The position numbers and the translations under genes were made by a program. This document shows, piece by piece, positions 10,388-19,593 of a stretch of 64,000 nt of DNA (position 1 is the stretch's first letter; each line of letters starts with the position of its first letter). The DNA is taken from the NCBI GenBank assembly GCA_028641055.1, contig CM054057.1:577992610-578056609 (forward strand), given 5' to 3'. The stretch comes from Alopecurus myosuroides. Taxonomy: Eukaryota; Streptophyta; Magnoliopsida; Poales; Poaceae. The notes under the pieces were generated by a model. That model saw only the letters and a list, made by a program, of their open reading frames with translations, did no database searches and was not told the origin of the DNA.

Positions 10388-10780
10388 AATCACAAGGATC
10401 GTGTGTTTCTTTCAAGCGCTTGTGAGTCGTTGGATCCGGGGTGTGTTTCTTTCGAGCTGTTGTGAGCCGTTCGATCAGGGCTATGGTGTGTTTCTTTCGA
10501 GCTGTTGTGAGCCGGTGGATGAGGGTGTTTCTTAACCGTTGGATCAAAACCCTAGCTCAACACTTTGTGAGCCAGAGGACCCTATATATAGCCCACCTTC
10601 ATACACCGGTCAGTTCATCGAGCAAATACAAAACATCCGGATTTGCCATCATACGTCCTGCCGTGCATTTGGTATGCATATATGCACCCAGTAGACACGG
10701 TGGGGCTGTATGATGACGATACCGTTTGTTTTGTTCTACACCCACCTTTAAGGTTTGATACATCATATATTTAGTTCATC
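10313..10780 (+). repeat. promoter-like block, right copy
   Basis: Inverted counterpart of 1069-1561. It starts with the hairpin TTTAGTCCCGGTTGG..CCAACCGGGACTAAA, then about four degenerate units of a GTGTGTTTCTTTCGAGC-TGTTGTGAGCCG-TTGGATC repeat (10401, 10441, 10488, 10525), then CCTATATATAGCCCACC (TATA-like, 10581-10590), then the hairpin repeats. Likely the promoter region of the AP2-like gene at 11221. Confidence 0.8.
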
Positions 10781-11058
10781 GAGCAAATACAAAACATCCG
10801 GATTCGCCATCGTACGTCCAGCCGTGCATTTGGTATGCATATATGCACCCAGTAGCCACGGTTGGGCTATATGCTGGCGATACCGTTTGTTTTGTTCTAC
10901 ACCCACCTTTAAGGTTTGATACATTATATATTCAGCTCATCGAGCAAATACAAAACATCTGGATTCGCCATCATACGTCCTGCCGTGCATTTGGTATGCA
11001 TATTGCACCCAGTAGCCACGGTGGGGCTGTATGATGGCGATACCGATTGTTGTGTTAG
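10613..11058 (+). repeat. 161-bp tandem repeat, three units, each a nested hairpin
   Basis: Units start at 10613, 10774 and 10935; the first two are exactly 161 bp and the third is cut at about 11058. Each begins (A)GTTCATCGAGCAAATACAAAACATC and ends GTTCTACACCCACCTTTAAGG. Each carries an outer stem (unit 3: TCGCCATCATAC at 10965-10976 with GTATGATGGCGA at 11029-11040, perfect), an inner CCGTG/CACGG stem and a TGCATATATGCA core. The core is shortened to TGCATATTGCA in unit 3. The repeats lie between the TATA-like box and the AP2-like start codon, so they would be in the transcript leader. Confidence 0.85.
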
Positions 11059-11220
11059 GGTGGTGCGTGGCGTGGGAGTTGACGCGTGGCGCGGGAGTTC
11101 ACGCGTGGCGCGGTAGTTGTGACGCGTGGCCAGGAGGGCGCGGCATAAACTGTCGCGCCTCGAGCGCGTCTTCTCCTCTCCACGCGCCCACTCCTCTCCA
11201 CGCACCGTCGCGCTTCCAGC

Positions 11221-11871
11221 ATGCCTCCGAGGAGGAATAGCACCACCGGCTTCCGCGGCGTCCGAGCACGGCAGAACGGAATCTTCAGCGCAGATATCCG
11301 CTAGGGGGACGACCGCATCCCCCTCGGCTCCTTTGCGACGGCGGCGGAGGCCGCCCGCGCCTGGGACGCGGCGGCCTGGCGCCTCAACCGCCCGCGGTCG
11401 CTGATGAACTTCAACGACTGCCACACCGTGTGGGAAGCGGAGGCAGGGCGTCAAAGCCACAGATCATCACTGCCGCCGACCACCTCCACCTCCGCCACCG
11501 CGCGTTTCAGGGCCTAGTCGACGCCATGGAAGACCGCGTCGTCCGCGAGTATTACCGGAACAACCCGGGGGAGGAGAGCGCCGACGAGGAGCTCTGGCAG
11601 ACCCGCGCGGCTGAGCGGGCGGAGCGCCGCCTCGAACGCCACCTCGCGTTAGATGCCGCTCGGGAGGCGAGGACGAATGCGCTGCAAGAGCTTCGTCGGG
11701 CCGACCACGCCGGCGAAGTCTTGGGCCTCCGACGATCCGAGGTGGGGGCCTATCTCGGACATACCATCATGCACCTCCGACGACGACGAGGAGGTCACCG
11801 ACGAGTTCGACAACGACGATGACCCGGAGGAGGTCACCGACGAGTTCCCCGACGACGACGACGAGGAGTAG
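11221..11871 (+). pseudogene. AP2/ERF-domain-like gene copy, dead
   Basis: Paralogue of the gene at 2483-3133, with the same start (MPPRRNST), an AP2-like domain (GFRGVRARQNGIFSADIR, GSFATAAEAARAWDAAAWRL, RSLMNF) and the same acidic EVTDEF tail. Three lesions: a TAG where the other copy has TAC (Tyr) inside the domain at about 11302; a one-base loss near 11450; and one extra T near 11721 (GTCTTGGGC versus GTCTGGGC). The last two cancel, so the tail is back in frame. The TATA-like site upstream is also degraded (CATAAAC). After the stop both copies share TTTTTAATAAA and a GCGCGCTAGCGCG palindrome. Confidence 0.82.
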
Positions 11872-12482
11872 TGTTCGTCTGTTTTCTCTTTTTTAATAAA
11901 AGAATTTGTATTCCGGCGACACTGCGGCGCGCTAGCGCGTCTGTTTTCTGTTTTTAATAAAAGTTATGAAATTAAATATTTTATCGCACAAGGTTTTGAG
12001 ACATTTAAGTAACCTTCTGTTTTCCATGTTTTCCACTCGTTTTCTCAAATATTTGATTTTACAATTTTTTGAGTCTACTTTGATTTTATAAATCAATGTA
12101 AAAGAAAACAGAAAAGGGAAACAGAAAAAAAAATAAAAGAAGAAAAATAAAAGAAGAAACAGGAAAAAGAAAAAGGAAACAAAAAAATTTCTTTATATTT
12201 TTAAATTAATTTGATAAATACCTTATTTTTTAGTTTTTTTATTATTTTAAAAGACATTTAGACAATTTTTACACAAGATATGAGAAAATATAAATATGTT
12301 TTTATAAATATTTGATTTTACAATTTTTTGAGTCTACTTTGATTTTATAAATAAATGTAAAAGAAAACAAAAAATAAAAATAAAAGAAGAAACAGGAAAT
12401 AAGTGTAAAAGAAAACAGAAAAGGGAAATAAAAGAAGAAACAGAAAAGGAAAACAGAAAAAAGAAAAAAAGAAAAAGCGACA
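11872..12482. other. AT-rich non-coding stretch with purine repeats
   Basis: Contains AATAAA sites just after the AP2-like pseudogene. A phrase AAATATTTGATTTTACAATT-TTTTGAGTCTAC occurs twice (about 12045 and 12305), followed each time by A/G-rich AAAAGAAAACAGAAAAGGGA-like tracts. No gene seen. Confidence 0.6.
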
Positions 12483-12680
12483 CCTGTACGGTCCTTTAGC
12501 ACCGGTTTGTGTTAACAACCAGTTGTTAACACAAACCGGTGCTAAAGGTCTGTACAGGGGGCGCGCAGTCTGGCCCCCTGTACAGACCCTTTAGCACCAG
12601 TTTGTGTTAACAACCGGTGCGAAAGGGGCTTTAGCACCGGTTGTTAACACAAACCGGTGCTAAAGGTCTGTACAGGGGAA
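12483..12680. repeat. internal CCGGTT palindromes in CACTA-1
   Basis: Several copies of CTTTAGCACCGGTTTGTGTT and its reverse AACACAAACCGGTGCTAAAG, bounded by CTGTACAGGGG and CCCCTGTACAG. The arrangement looks like a terminal region of a CACTA-type element but lacks a CACTA end. It may be the promoter or binding region of the downstream gene. Confidence 0.75.
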
Positions 12681-13069
12681 GTTATCAAACACTTCGCGAA
12701 ATTTTCACTTCATTTTCATTCGCGCGCGTCCTCTCTTCTTCTACGGCGAAGCCCTGCTCCGGCCGTGCGTCGCCGTCCGCCTCGTCGTCATCTGCTCGTC
12801 GCCGTCTGCCTCGCCGCCCCGGGCGCGCCCCGACGTCGCGCCGCTTCCCTCTGCCTCCCACCACCGACCCGAGGCCGCGCGCGCGTCTCCCCACCGTGGC
12901 CCCGCCTCCGTCGCCGTCCGCCTCCGCTGCCCCGCCTCCGCCCCGTCGCCGCCCACACGCGGCCCCGATGCCGCCGCGGCCTCTGCCTCCCCACCGCGCG
13001 CCGCGCCGTCGCTCCTGTGGACCCTCGCCGTCGCCCCGTCGCCCTCTGTAGGTAAGGAAAGCAGAGAAT
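12681..13069 (+). other. GC-rich leader exon of the second CACTA-1 gene
   Basis: A very GC-rich CCGTCGCC-type segment preceded by a pyrimidine-rich run (CTCTCTTCTTC). It ends CCCTCTGTAGGTAAGG, a good donor at about 13052. Open frames here are Arg/Pro-rich in several phases and look like composition, not protein. I read it as an untranslated first exon. Confidence 0.45.
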
Positions 13070-13640
13070 GATTTTTTTTAGTGCTTTAATTTGTTTTTAC
13101 AATGTTATTTAGTGTTCGAATTTTGTGTTAGAATTTTTGTGTTAGAATTTAGTGTTAGAAATTTTAGAGTTATAATTTAGTGTAAGAATTTTTTTAGTGT
13201 TAGAATTTAGTGTTAGAAGTTAGGAATTTTTAGAAAAAAAATCGTGTTAGGAATTTCTACTTAGGAATTTTTAGTGTTAGGAATTTCTACTTAGGAATTT
13301 TTACTTAAGAATTTTACTTAGTAATATGAACTTAGGGATTTCACTAAAGAATTTTTAGAAAATTTCACTAAGTTAGTGTTAGAAAAGTTCACTAAGTTAG
13401 ACAAATTTCACTAAGTTAGTGTTAGAAAATTTCACTAAGTTAGAAAATTTCACTAAGTTAGTGTCTTAGAAAATTTCACTAAGTTAGTGTTAGAAAATTT
13501 CAGAAAGTTAGAATAATTTCACTAAGTTAAAAAATTTCACTAAGTTACCATCTTGTTCCTGTTTAACTTTCATCTTATTTCTGTCATATTTCTCAATTTA
13601 CTATTTTTTACTAAGTTAGAAACACTAAGGTATTTTACTT
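13070..13640. repeat. intronic minisatellite, TTAGTGTTAGAA and TTTCACTAAGTTAG units
   Basis: Many irregular copies of TTAGTGTTAGAATTT in the left half and AAATTTCACTAAGTTAG in the right half, within the presumed first intron of the second CACTA-1 gene. No gene. Confidence 0.75.
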
Positions 13641-13681
13641 AATTACGGAATATTTACTTAGTCCGGGCTTGTTTTTAGTTC

Positions 13682-14065
13682 ATGTCTATGTTGGACCCGC
13701 CGGACGATGTCCGGGACTGGGCCCCGCCAGGCTGGCACTGGGAGCTCCTTAGTACCGGGGCACACGGCTTGGTGAGAAATCCGAGTGACGTGGTCGACCC
13801 GGATATTCTTTGGTGGCCATCGCGTGGGCCACGCTCGGTATGGAGAGAGCCGGCCCCTGAGGAGGTGGTACAACAGCGTATCAGGGAGGAGGACGAGCAC
13901 GTCCGTCGCTACATGTACTTGCTCGATAGGCAGTATAGCAGCAGTTGGTCGATTATTCGGAGGGTTCCTTACCACGTGAGCTATGACCCTATGAGGGTTC
14001 CTTATCTATGGATGCGTAGCACCCGTGACTCAGCACCCCGCGGCTTAGGACCCGGTCGGAGTTAA
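13682..14065 (+). CDS. short hypothetical ORF of CACTA-1
   Basis: 127 aa, open from an ATG just after the minisatellite intron. Composition is normal for a protein: Trp-rich (WAPPGWHWELL, DILWWPSRGPRSVW), a charged middle (QRIREEDEHVRRYMYLLDRQY) and a Pro/Arg tail. It has no recognised domain, though PPGW resembles the cargo family at 1639 and 42408. It lies on the same strand upstream of the Transposase_24-Ulp1 gene and may be a separate ORF or an upstream exon of that gene. Confidence 0.45.
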   Translation: MSMLDPPDDVRDWAPPGWHWELLSTGAHGLVRNPSDVVDPDILWWPSRGPRSVWREPAPEEVVQQRIREEDEHVRRYMYLLDRQYSSSWSIIRRVPYHVSYDPMRVPYLWMRSTRDSAPRGLGPGRS

Positions 14066-14287
14066 TTATTTTGAGAGATGTCAGGAGACTATGTATAAGT
14101 GATATTATTCGATCGTGATGTATTAGGGTTAAAAAAATTAACCCAAGCTATGTAACTCTTGGTGTGTATTATCATACGTTTAAATATTTCATTAATATGT
14201 CCGATGAAATAATTTCGCTAAGTGTCCGATGAAATAATTTCGCTAAGTGTTCTTTATTTTATAAATTTTACTAGCAGGTGTTGAGCT

Positions 14288-17200
14288 ATGGATCCCCAAG
14301 AACCTGCACGTGATCCGCACGCCTATCAGCTCGCGGGAATGGGTGAGGCGGAGAAGGAAAAATTCATGTGCCAGATGATTTTTGATGATGCAACGGCCAT
14401 ATATCATGATCACGACGGTGGACAGGCGCTTAGCAATCAATTTTTGAACGACTCCGGTGACGGAGCTGAGAATATAGAAGATGTAGTAGATGATGACGAC
14501 GACAACGTCGAGGATGAAGAAGTGCCCTCCAGAACAAACTCTGTCAATGTATATCTCAAGTCACTGTTGACACAACAATTAATTTGTATTGCATTTACTA
14601 ACGAATCATTATTTTCCCATTTAGGCGCCCTCCGGAACAGCTAGCGCAAGTACTGAGACAAAGTCAAAACGAGGCCCGGCCGCAAGGTTGAAAGATACCG
14701 CAAGGTTCCCGATCGATACAGTTGCTGCTGATGGAAAACCACTGGAGCCCCCAGAAACTTATCGCAAATTCGTAAATCAGTGCGGAGTTGTTGTAAGAGA
14801 CCTGGTCCCGATCAACTTAATAGAATGGAATAAGCCGAAGACCGGCGCCAACGTTGGAGCTACTTATGTCGATGAAAGATTGAAAAAAAATTCTTTGCGA
14901 CACGGTATGGCTAAATTTCAGCGTAGCGAAAGATAAGAAGAAGAAAGTCGAGGAGTGGGATTTGAAGAAGATGGCCACACAATTCCAGAAGTGGAAGAAA
15001 GAACTGTGGAAGAAATATAAGGACGAAGATCCAGTTTTCACTGGGCACCTAGTGAAGATAAGAGACGCTTGGGATGATTTTAAGGCGTACAAGAAATCAG
15101 GTGTCTTTGCATCCCGATCAGCCACAAATAAGGAGAATGCGAAGAAGAAGAAATATCACCATATTTTGGGGTTAGGTGGCTACATGACTGCCCTGCCTAG
15201 GTGGCGACGCTATGAAGATGCGCTTCTGAAAAGAGGTATCATTCCATAGACACATGACTGGCCCGATAGGTCCAAGTTCTGGTTGTTCGCGCATGGGGCA
15301 ACGTTGGACGCTGAGACTGGGATGATTGTTGCTCAGGAACCATGGTCGGAAAAAATAACAATTGTCGTAGCAGAACTAGAGAAGGCAATAGAAGCTGTTC
15401 GAAAAGGAACTTTTGTTCCCGATAGAGAGAACGACGAGCTGACGAAGGCACTCGGGAACCCCGAAAAGTGGGGACGAACACGAGGCTTTGGAGCCACTAC
15501 CCCGTGGAGCCAAGGGTTTCTAGCGGACATTGGCACTTACAGAAGCCGTGGTAGAAGCAAGAAGAAGGCGCTGGAACGGATATCAACATTAGAAAAGAAG
15601 ATGGCGTTTCTCTTGGAGAAAGGGGGACACCCTGTACCTGACACTGAAGAGGAGGTAGAACATCGTCCTGCACATGATCAGCTGCAAATAGAAGACGATC
15701 CTGTAGCAGATGCCGTCCCATCTCAGCATAGAAGCAGCATGGGTTCCACGCAGCTGCAGCTAGAAGACGGTCGTGCAGTCAAACCGTCGGCGCCTCACTA
15801 CCCCGTGGATGATATCACGGAGAAGATAAATTGTGAGATACATATGCCAATGGGGAACATATCCTTCAGGGTGGCGTCAGGCTATGCTTTACCGAATCAA
15901 CCTGGAACAACCTACCATGGTGGTCAGATTCCAGCATCCCATGCTCGTGTCGGGTTGTCAACAATTACGCCGGGATGCCATTCAATTGAGCTCCATATTC
16001 CTGGAGGTGAAGCCGAGAAGACACTAGGAGAAATGGAGCTTGGTATCATCTTGTGGAATAAGAAACACATCGTGTTTCCTAACGCGGTGCCAAGGCCACC
16101 GACTCCTCCAGGTACAAATGCACCACCTCCATCAATTACTGAATGTTGCACCACATGTAAGCCTATTTTTAATAGTTTTTTCCCTTACGTACAGAGAATG
16201 CACGACCTCCAAGTCCACCCCCCAATGCACCTCCAAGTCCACCCCACAACGAAGATTGGGAGCCCGAGGCCGAGGGTCCATGCCCGTGCACTCCCGTGAG
16301 CCGACGGATGCGCCCACTACGGGTACGTCAAAGCGGAAGCTGCAGTTCAAAAGAAAAGGGACTCCTCCCAAGAAGAGACCAAGGAAACACAAGAAAGTCG
16401 AGACTCCCCCGAAGTTACCAGGCCTGATGACTCCGGAGGAACTAGACGAGGCCGTGAAAGCCAAAAACAAAGCATGGTTCGCACGGTTTCCCCTGAAGCC
16501 CCCTCCAGACGTCTGGAAGGAAACTTTGAAGAATATCCCAAAGTGGCAAATTGAGCGCACCATCGACAACTTATATTATCCTGCACCGCCGCCCCTTTCA
16601 GACTATGAACGGTACATTGAAAAGATGCACACCGCACAGATGAAGCAGGCGGAGCAGATGAAGCAGACGGAGCAGACGAAATGCGGGAAACAAGTTCCCC
16701 AGCTCGGACAACAAGAAGCACGGTCAATTGCCCCGCTCAAGGTGTTATCTGACCAGGCTTCAGTGTCCGGTCCACGCATGGGCGACGTGGGTTACGCTAT
16801 TGCCGATGTGGTATATAAATACAAGCCCGAGCACCCCCTGGTCGAAAATCCTACTGCTCTAACAACCCAACTACGGAATTTACATGATTGGTACTTGGAG
16901 GCCGCAAGGCAAAAGAGAGACTGTATCATGGCTCAAGTTCAGGATCAACACTATTTCGGAGAGTACGGTGTGGAGCTTGGGTTCGATGAATTTTTCCAAA
17001 TGTACAATCAACGTGCCCTCGACAAGTCTATCCTCAGCTGCTACTGTTTGTAAGTGATTTATTTGTGTAATTTAATTATTTAGTTAAGCTCGCGTTCATT
17101 GCCCGTATAATTATCACTCACGACATTCTTTTTGTACTATGCAGAATGAAGATTCGTGAATGCAGGCTGACAGGAATCTGGGACTTTGGGTTCATTGACC

Positions 17201-18116
17201 CGTATTCGTATCATCAGGACACAATAGAAAAGTTCAACAAGGATACACCGGATGATTTGCTAAGGTTTTTGAAGCGACAAAGTAACAAAAAAGAAATACT
17301 TTGGCCCTACGGATTCAAGTGAGTGTTACTGTCTTGTAGACATTCCATTTTGCTTACCTGATGTTAAGTGTAATTGATGAGTATGCATGACTGCGTGTGT
17401 ACACGTGCGCAGGTCCCACTTCATATTGTTCATCATTAGAATCGATCAAGGACAAGTTGAAGTCTGGGACTCGTTAACCTGGGACGCTGACACATGGAAG
17501 AGCGCGCGTTAGATGCTTCAAAGGTATATATATATCGGCCTCTTTCGTTCATCGGCCTCTTTTTCGTTCATTTCCTGATATCAAGTAAGTAATAATTAAC
17601 TCTTGTATTCATTTTTCTTTTGTCGGCCAGGGTTTGGCAAATGTTCATCAAGGAAGAACCCGGTACATGGGCAGACAAGCTCCACTTTCAGATAAACAAA
17701 GTAAGTAGTACTACGTACCCTGGTTTCAATACCATTACCATTCTCTTGATTATTATTAATTTGACTGAATTATGTTCTCGTATATAGAAAGTCCCGCAAC
17801 AACCACAGGGAACTGATTATTGTGGATACTACGTTTGCGAGTTCATTCCCAGGATTATCAATGAGAAATCCCGTACTTCCAAAAATCTAGAGGTACGTAA
17901 CCGGATCTTCACAACTTTATTTATGTTGCCATCAATTATGTTTAGTTTTGTTCATAACTTAATTGTTTTCATCTACTTCTTTTAAAGATGCAACGAAAGC
18001 GGGCGATGCTCAAACCAATCCAACGTTGCAAGGCAGTTGCAGAGGAATTGGCAGGATTTCTCCTCACGCAAGTCATAGATGAAGGCGGAGAATTTTTCCA
18101 TCCTATGAACCAATAG
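14288..18116 (+). pseudogene. Transposase_24-Ulp1 fusion gene of CACTA-1, decayed
   Basis: Eight exons with canonical borders: 14288-14548, 14625-16156, 16195-17049, 17145-17318, 17413-17523, 17631-17700, 17788-17892, 17988-18116. Domain order: acidic N-terminus; a Ptta/En/Spm Transposase_24 region (EEWDLKKMATQFQKWKKELW, GHLVKIRDAWDDFKAYKKS, KKKYHHILGLGGYMTALPRW); RTRGFGATTPW; a DUF8039-like part (CEIHMPMGNISFRVASGYAL, GEAEKTLGEMELGIILWNKK); a Lys-rich linker; and a C-terminal Ulp1/C48 peptidase (SHFILFIIRID, WDSL, QPQGTDYCGYYVCEF). Lesions: eight As instead of seven at 14883-14890 (frameshift); TAG at 15247; a frame change near 16290; TAG in exon 5. Transposase_24 is TnpA-like, expected to bind subterminal repeats; the peptidase role is unproven. 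Confidence 0.85.
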
Positions 18117-18239
18117 CTAGCTCCCTTCTCTATGCAAGTATACAGCTATTGAAAACGAACTTCAGATTATGTAATGCTCGGTCGAGTACTTCGTGTTACA
18201 TGTATATATATATGTACTTTTATTTGGTGCATCAACATT

Positions 18240-18440
18240 TAACCGCAAACACGGAATCGGAAACACTTAACCGCAAACACGGAATCGGTGTTTCCGGATA
18301 CGTATTTCCGATTACGTGTTTCCGATTCCGTGTTCGTAAAAAACGAAACATGGGCACACGGAATCGGAAAGACTAAACGGAAACACGTAAACGGAAACCC
18401 TGAAAATACGGAACACGCCCTAAAACCTAAACCCTAAATA
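18240..18440. repeat. direct and inverted CGGAATCGGAAACAC repeats
   Basis: At least six copies of CGGAATCGG/AAACAC phrases in both orientations downstream of the Ulp1-type gene, for example ACACGGAATCGGAAACAC and its reverse GTGTTTCCGATTCCGTGT. Probably part of the element's subterminal repeat system. Confidence 0.7.
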
Positions 18441-18486
18441 CGGAATCGAAAACCCTGAAAAGAAAAGGAAAAAAAAGAAAAAAAAG

Positions 18487-18695
18487 CTTTAGGACCGGTT
18501 GGTGTTACCAACCGGTTTTAAAGGTCCTCCGCCTGCGCGCGCTCTTCGACGCCCACGTGGAGGCCTTTAGCACCGGTTGGTGACAGACCTGTTCTAAAGG
18601 GGGGGGGCCTTTAGTCCCAGATACGTAGCACCGGATTTGTATCCGGGTCCAAAGGCCCTTACAAACCGGTGCTAATGCCCTGTTCTCCACCAGTG
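18487..18695. repeat. right subterminal CCGGTT repeats of CACTA-1
   Basis: CTTTAGGACCGGTTGGTGTT/ACCAACCGGTTTTAAAG, a second GCACCGGTTGGTG pair, and ACAAACCGGTGCTAATGCCC next to the terminus at 18695. Confidence 0.8.
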
Positions 18696-18698
18696 CTT

Positions 18699-18878
18699 TT
18701 GCCCTAGTGCCTGCCTGCACGCTGCGCAGAGCACACATGGGCACCCCTTTTACCCCGGTTGGTATCAACCATCGGGTCATTAGGGGACCTTTAGCCCGGG
18801 TTTGCGAAACCCGGTTGGGCAGCCGGTGCGTAAGCCCCCCTCCCCCAATCGGGACAAAAGAGCTGCCCTCCACTAGTG
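18699..18878. repeat. right terminal region of the outer CACTA
   Basis: Contains ACCCCGGTTGGTATCAACC, AGCCCGGGTTTGCG/CGAAACCCGG and CCCAATCGGGACAAAAG, ending TCCACTAGTG at 18878. The following AGG has no matching left partner in the window. Confidence 0.7.
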
Positions 18879-18932
18879 AGGGAGGAGACAGGGGCGAGGC
18901 GATTCCTGGGCGATGAGCTTCTCATCGATGAC

Positions 18933-19585
18933 TATAGCTGGCCAAACGGGCCAGGTTTTTTTGGCCGGCCCGAAGCACGACTTTTTTGGCCCGGCACAAA
19001 CACGACACGACACGATTTAAATGTGCCGCGGCACGGTAGTACCCGGGCCGATCCTCGATTTGAAGCACGTGGGACGGCACGGCACGACATGACATAAACG
19101 GGCCGACACGTGGCCCGACACGGGCACGATATGACACGATTAAATTAGAGGGTGCGCACCCCTTTTTATAGGGAAAAATACGTTTTTTTGAGGCTAAATT
19201 GGCCCTATAATGCTTAAATATGACTAAACAACTCAAAACTGGTCCAAATCACACCTAAAATAGGCTAATTACCCCCTAACAAGAAAAAAAAATGCCCACC
19301 CCGCTCCTCCCGGCCCCACTAATTCGAAATTCAGAAATTCCCGCCCCTCCCACGCTCCTCCCGGTCGTGCTACTGAGCCGTGCCAATTTTCGTGTTGCCG
19401 TGCTGAAATGAGGCCCGTCGAGCTAATACTGGGCCATAGTGCCGTGCTACGCGCGGAGAAGCGGCCCACGGGCCAGCCCGACACGGCACGAATGAGGCGG
19501 GCCATTATCGGGCCGAGCCGTTTTCGGGCCGTGCCTTTTCAGGCACGTACCGGGCCGTGCCGGGCGGCCCGTTTGGCCAGCTATA
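18933..19585. mobile_element. hAT-like non-autonomous element, 653 bp
   Basis: Terminal inverted repeats TATAGCTGGCCAAACGGGCC (left) and GGCCCGTTTGGCCAGCTATA (right). The 8-bp duplication TCGATGAC is present on both sides (18925-18932 and 19586-19593). The interior is rich in GGCACGGCACGACACG and GGGCCG motifs and has no coding capacity. An 8-bp duplication fits hAT; reading it as 9 bp (ATCGATGAC, shortening the repeats) would suggest Mutator instead. It interrupts a GC-rich, exon-like stretch (about 18880-19722). Confidence 0.75.
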
Positions 19586-19593
19586 TCGATGAC

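Larger units (their letters stand above)
5837..18695 (+). mobile_element. CACTA-1, complete 12.9-kb En/Spm element
   Basis: The left end reads CACTAGTAGAAAACAGG and the right end, reversed, CACTGGTGGAGAACAGG (three differences in 17). The 3-bp duplication CTT flanks it (5834-5836 and 18696-18698). The right terminus is mutated from CACTA to CACTG. Subterminal CCGGTT palindromes lie at 5882-6150 and 18487-18695. Contents in order: coiled-coil ORF, TNP2 transposase, promoter block with hairpins, AP2-like pseudogene, internal CCGGTT palindromes, short ORF, Transposase_24-Ulp1 gene. All enzymatic genes are broken, so it is immobile on its own. Confidence 0.85.
3629..18878 (+). mobile_element. outer CACTA remnant, interrupted by CACTA-1
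   Basis: Its left part (3629-5836) holds the decayed Ulp1-type gene. Its right part (18699-18878) holds CCCCGGTT subterminal repeats and ends in a CACTA terminus; reversed, it reads CACTAGTGGAGGGCAGC. CACTA-1 sits between the two with its own CTT duplication. Both flanks use a TTTTGCCCCGGTT/TTTTACCCCGGTT repeat type, unlike the GGACCGGTT/GCACCGGTT type of CACTA-1, which supports one split element. No left CACTA terminus was found, so the left limit is uncertain and may lie as far left as about 1069. Confidence 0.55.

Noticed and set aside
12641..13055. Overlapping Arg/Pro-rich open frames in the GC-rich leader
   Set aside because: Open in several phases and both strands because of composition; ends at a splice donor, so a non-coding exon fits better.
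5837..18878. Pairing the 5837 left end with the 18878 right end as one CACTA
   Set aside because: Flanks are CTT and AGG, and the termini match less well; the end at 18695 has CTT and differs at only three of 17 bases.
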